In this document: piece by piece, positions 61,978 to 64,000 of the stretch
How positions within the stretch are numbered: position 1 is the first letter of the stretch
Layout of the letters: every line of letters begins with the position of its first letter
DNA from: Gloeobacter kilaueensis JS1
Lineage (GTDB): Bacteria > Cyanobacteriota > Cyanobacteriia > Gloeobacterales > Gloeobacteraceae
Length of the DNA stretch: 64,000 nucleotides
NCBI RefSeq assembly: GCF_000484535.1
Contig: NC_022600.1
Coordinates: 4,580,234-4,644,233, forward strand
Direction of reading: 5' to 3'
Made by a program: the position numbers and the translations under genes
The notes under the pieces: model-generated
Seen by the model: only the letters and a program-made list of their open reading frames with translations
What the model was told of the DNA's origin: nothing
Databases searched by the model: none

Positions 61978-62457
61978 GTGATCGCACCTCGGGTCATTGC
62001 CTCCGGAGCAGGAGCATTGCTGGTCACAGCACTACTCGTCGCCTGCAGCGGCCAGACCAGCAAACGCACCCCCGCCCGCGATCCTGAAAGCCGGGCCGTC
62101 TACAGCACCGACGAGCGCCTGCTCATCAAGCTGGTCCGTTCCGAGCGACTGTCGGCCAGCGAGGGGGTGATCACCGTCCGGGTGAGCAACAGCGAGCAGC
62201 AGGTGGCCGGTTCTGCTGTCGTCGATCCGTCCCACTTTTTTATCGCCCCTGAGGGCAGCAACCAGACGCCCCAGGCGGCAGTAGATCTCTCAAAATCGAC
62301 CCTCAAGCGCCAGACCCTCGCGATCCACCAGAGCACCGGGGGCAAAGTCTTCTTCAAGATCAAAGACCAGGGCGTGCAGGACATCGTCTACGGCGACGAT
62401 CCAGTGCTCGCCGTGCGCGTCGGTCGCATCCCCGCCTTTGGCGCTGTGTCACCATAG
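61978..62457 (+). CDS. Lipoprotein of unknown function
   Basis: A 159-residue protein with a lipoprotein signal (GALLVTALLVACSG). The mature part is mostly beta (RLLIKLVRSERLSASEGVIT, VVDPSHFFIAPEGS). The GTG start 61978 is 1 bp after the VanY stop. No family recognised. Confidence 0.55.
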   Translation: MIAPRVIASGAGALLVTALLVACSGQTSKRTPARDPESRAVYSTDERLLIKLVRSERLSASEGVITVRVSNSEQQVAGSAVVDPSHFFIAPEGSNQTPQAAVDLSKSTLKRQTLAIHQSTGGKVFFKIKDQGVQDIVYGDDPVLAVRVGRIPAFGAVSP

Positions 62458-62485
62458 AGTCGGTATCGTCTTGCCGGATCTGTCG

Positions 62486-63949
62486 ATGTCGGAATTTTCG
62501 AGTGCCTCGCGCCTGCGCTTTGCGCCCAGCCCCACCGGTTACCTGCACGTGGGCGGGGCGCGCACGGCACTGTTTAACTGGCTTCTCGCCCGCAAGTACG
62601 GCGGGGCGCTCGTGCTGCGCATCGAGGACACCGACCGGGAGCGCTCCTCGGAGGCGATGATCGAAGGGGTGATAGCCGGACTGCGCTGGCTCGGGATCAC
62701 CTGGGATGAGGGGCCTTTTTTGCAGTCGGGCTTTGTCGAGCGCCACCGCGCCGTCGCCTATGATCTGCTCGATCGGGGCCTGGCCTACCGCGCCTTCGAG
62801 ACGCCTGAGCAACTGGAGGCGATGCGCGCCGAAGCCCAGGCCCGCCAGCAGGCGTACCTCTACAAGGGCGGCATCTGGCGTGCGGCGACAGCTGCGCAGA
62901 TCGAAGCGCAACTCGCGGCGGGTACCCCCTACGTCGTGCGCCTCAAGACGCCTGTATCTGGAGCTTTTCGCTGGCACGACGCGGTTTTTGGCGATCTGAG
63001 CGGCGACTGGTCGGAGATCGAAGATTACGTGCTCCTGCGCTCGGACAGCAACCCGACCTACATGCTCTCGGCAGTGGTCGATGACATCGACATGCGAATT
63101 ACTCACGTCATTCGCGGCGCGGATCACATCAACAACACCCCCAAGCAGATTTTGCTCTACCAGGCGCTCGGGGCGGAGCCGCCCCACTTTGGCCACCTGC
63201 CGCTCATCCTGGGCGCGGATCGATCGCGCCTCTCGAAGCGCCACGGGGCCACCTCGGTGCTCGCCTACCGCGACGAAGGTTTTCTGCCCTGGGCCTTCTG
63301 TAACTTTCTGGCGCTCATCGGCTGGAGCACCAGCGACAATCAAGAGATCTTCGCCACCGCCCAGGAGCTGATCGACCGCTTCAGCCTCGATCGCATCAGC
63401 CGCACCAACGGCGTCTTCGATGTCGAGAAGGCCCGCTGGCTCAACTCCCAGCATCTGGCCCACCACATCGACCTGCAAAGTCTCAAAATCGCACTTCTGC
63501 CCCACCTGCAGGCGCTGGGCATTGCCGAACCGCTGGCCACCAGCTTCGATCTGAGCGTGACGCTGTTGCGCAGCCGCGCCCGCACCCTGGTCGAGCTGGC
63601 CCAGATGCTCGTGCCCTACGTGGGCGACACCTTTGCCTTCGACGAGGCGGCGCTGCAAAAAAATATCCTCAAAAGCGGGGCCGAGCAATTTTTGCCCGCC
63701 CTCATCGAACAGATCCAGGCTCTCGATTTTGGCGATCCAGGGGCGATGGAGGCAGCACTGCGCGAATTTTGCGAGGCGCAGGGCATCGGTACCGGCAAGG
63801 TCTTCAACTGCATCCGCACCGCCCTCACCGGCCAGAAGGTAAGCCCCGGCATCTTCGAGACGCTCCAGGCGATCGGCAAGCCCCGCGCAATTGCCCGGTT
63901 GGAGCGGGCTCTGCAGCTCAGTGAGGCCGCCCGCGTCGCTTCTTCTTGA
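62486..63949 (+). CDS. gltX: Glutamyl-tRNA synthetase
   Basis: A 487-residue class I synthetase. PTGYLHVGGARTALFNWLLA carries the HIGH-like motif, LSKRHGATS the KMSKS-like motif, and FNWTE-like ends follow. Cyanobacterial GltX charges tRNA-Glu and is also the first step of the C5 pathway to tetrapyrroles. ATG 62486 is chosen; an upstream start at 62438 would overlap the lipoprotein gene. Confidence 0.96.
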   Translation: MSEFSSASRLRFAPSPTGYLHVGGARTALFNWLLARKYGGALVLRIEDTDRERSSEAMIEGVIAGLRWLGITWDEGPFLQSGFVERHRAVAYDLLDRGLAYRAFETPEQLEAMRAEAQARQQAYLYKGGIWRAATAAQIEAQLAAGTPYVVRLKTPVSGAFRWHDAVFGDLSGDWSEIEDYVLLRSDSNPTYMLSAVVDDIDMRITHVIRGADHINNTPKQILLYQALGAEPPHFGHLPLILGADRSRLSKRHGATSVLAYRDEGFLPWAFCNFLALIGWSTSDNQEIFATAQELIDRFSLDRISRTNGVFDVEKARWLNSQHLAHHIDLQSLKIALLPHLQALGIAEPLATSFDLSVTLLRSRARTLVELAQMLVPYVGDTFAFDEAALQKNILKSGAEQFLPALIEQIQALDFGDPGAMEAALREFCEAQGIGTGKVFNCIRTALTGQKVSPGIFETLQAIGKPRAIARLERALQLSEAARVASS

Positions 63950-64000
63950 ATTCCCCCAAAGTCAGGAGATAGCTGGAGCCGCCGACCCGTGCGGTACTAT
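63918..64000 (-). CDS. C-terminal end of a gene cut by the right edge
   Basis: On the minus strand a frame enters from the right edge and ends with TGA at 63918-63920, giving STARVGGSSYLLTLGEFKKK and RRGRPH. The composition (strand then basic tail) looks like a real C-terminus, overlapping the gltX stop by about 30 bp. Too short to assign. Confidence 0.35.
   Translation of the reverse strand, partial: STARVGGSSYLLTLGEFKKKRRGRPH

Overview
The window reads as a GC-rich chromosome segment from a cyanobacterium, most likely a Gloeobacter (an early-branching lineage without thylakoids). The evidence is an allophycocyanin beta subunit, an RbcR-type LysR regulator, a group 1/2 sigma-70 factor, cyanobacterial DUF/Uma2 families, and two proteins built from the ~50-residue repeat that TIGR03803 names after Gloeobacter and Verrucomicrobia (GloVer). 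Species cannot be fixed from the sequence alone. I see no rRNA, tRNA or CRISPR array.

Layout. 0-5 kb: the start of an acyl-CoA dehydrogenase-like gene cut by the left edge, a DUF1772 membrane protein, a Uma2 nuclease, and a 14-repeat GloVer protein enclosed by an inverted pair of short repeats. 5-10 kb: PrsW-type membrane protease, CHAD-CYTH protein, PspA/IM30, a broken Uma2 gene, a methyltransferase. 9.5-13.1 kb: a minus-strand operon for sulfonate/taurine-type import (SsuA-, SsuC-, SsuB-like) ending in a TauD-like dioxygenase. 13-19 kb: serpin, small exported proteins, DUF427, a lone M41 peptidase domain, ApcB, DUF192 lipoprotein, AspS. 19-25 kb: a subtilase-like exported protein with FG-GAP repeats, then a GloVer/FG-GAP chimera. 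Their last ~890 bp are a duplication that also carries a terminator and the last codons of a sigma factor gene. 25-29 kb: sigma factor, Deg protease, NusB, RlmH, BirA.

29-41 kb: Uma2, RbcR, exported proteins, serine hydrolase, TyrA, a P-loop GTPase-like protein, S41 protease, HisH and a GT4 glycosyltransferase, another Uma2, HAD phosphatase, TPR protein. 41-43.6 kb: glycine-zipper protein, an IS110 transposase and a decayed coding stretch. 43.6-48.9 kb: RND efflux pump and adaptor, divergent from a MarR regulator, with repeated palindromic sites between them. 49.6-51.9 kb: an AT-rich two-gene cassette (metzincin-like protease with a TonB-C-like tail, plus TPR with a TonB-C-like tail) that I could not assign to a known system. 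52-64 kb: HpsJ-like membrane protein, MMADHC-like protein, EgtD and EgtB for ergothioneine, HolA, CtpA-type protease, exported proteins, two tandem PrxQ/BCP peroxiredoxins, VanY-type carboxypeptidase, GltX, and the tail of one more gene.

Functional themes are sulfur handling (sulfonate import, desulfonation-type dioxygenase, ergothioneine), thiol redox defence (ergothioneine and two peroxiredoxins), envelope proteolysis and stress (Deg, two S41 proteases, PrsW, PspA, serpin, M41-like), and large exported repeat proteins that appear to be shuffled by duplication. Five Uma2-family loci in 64 kb and one IS110 copy mark the accessory component.
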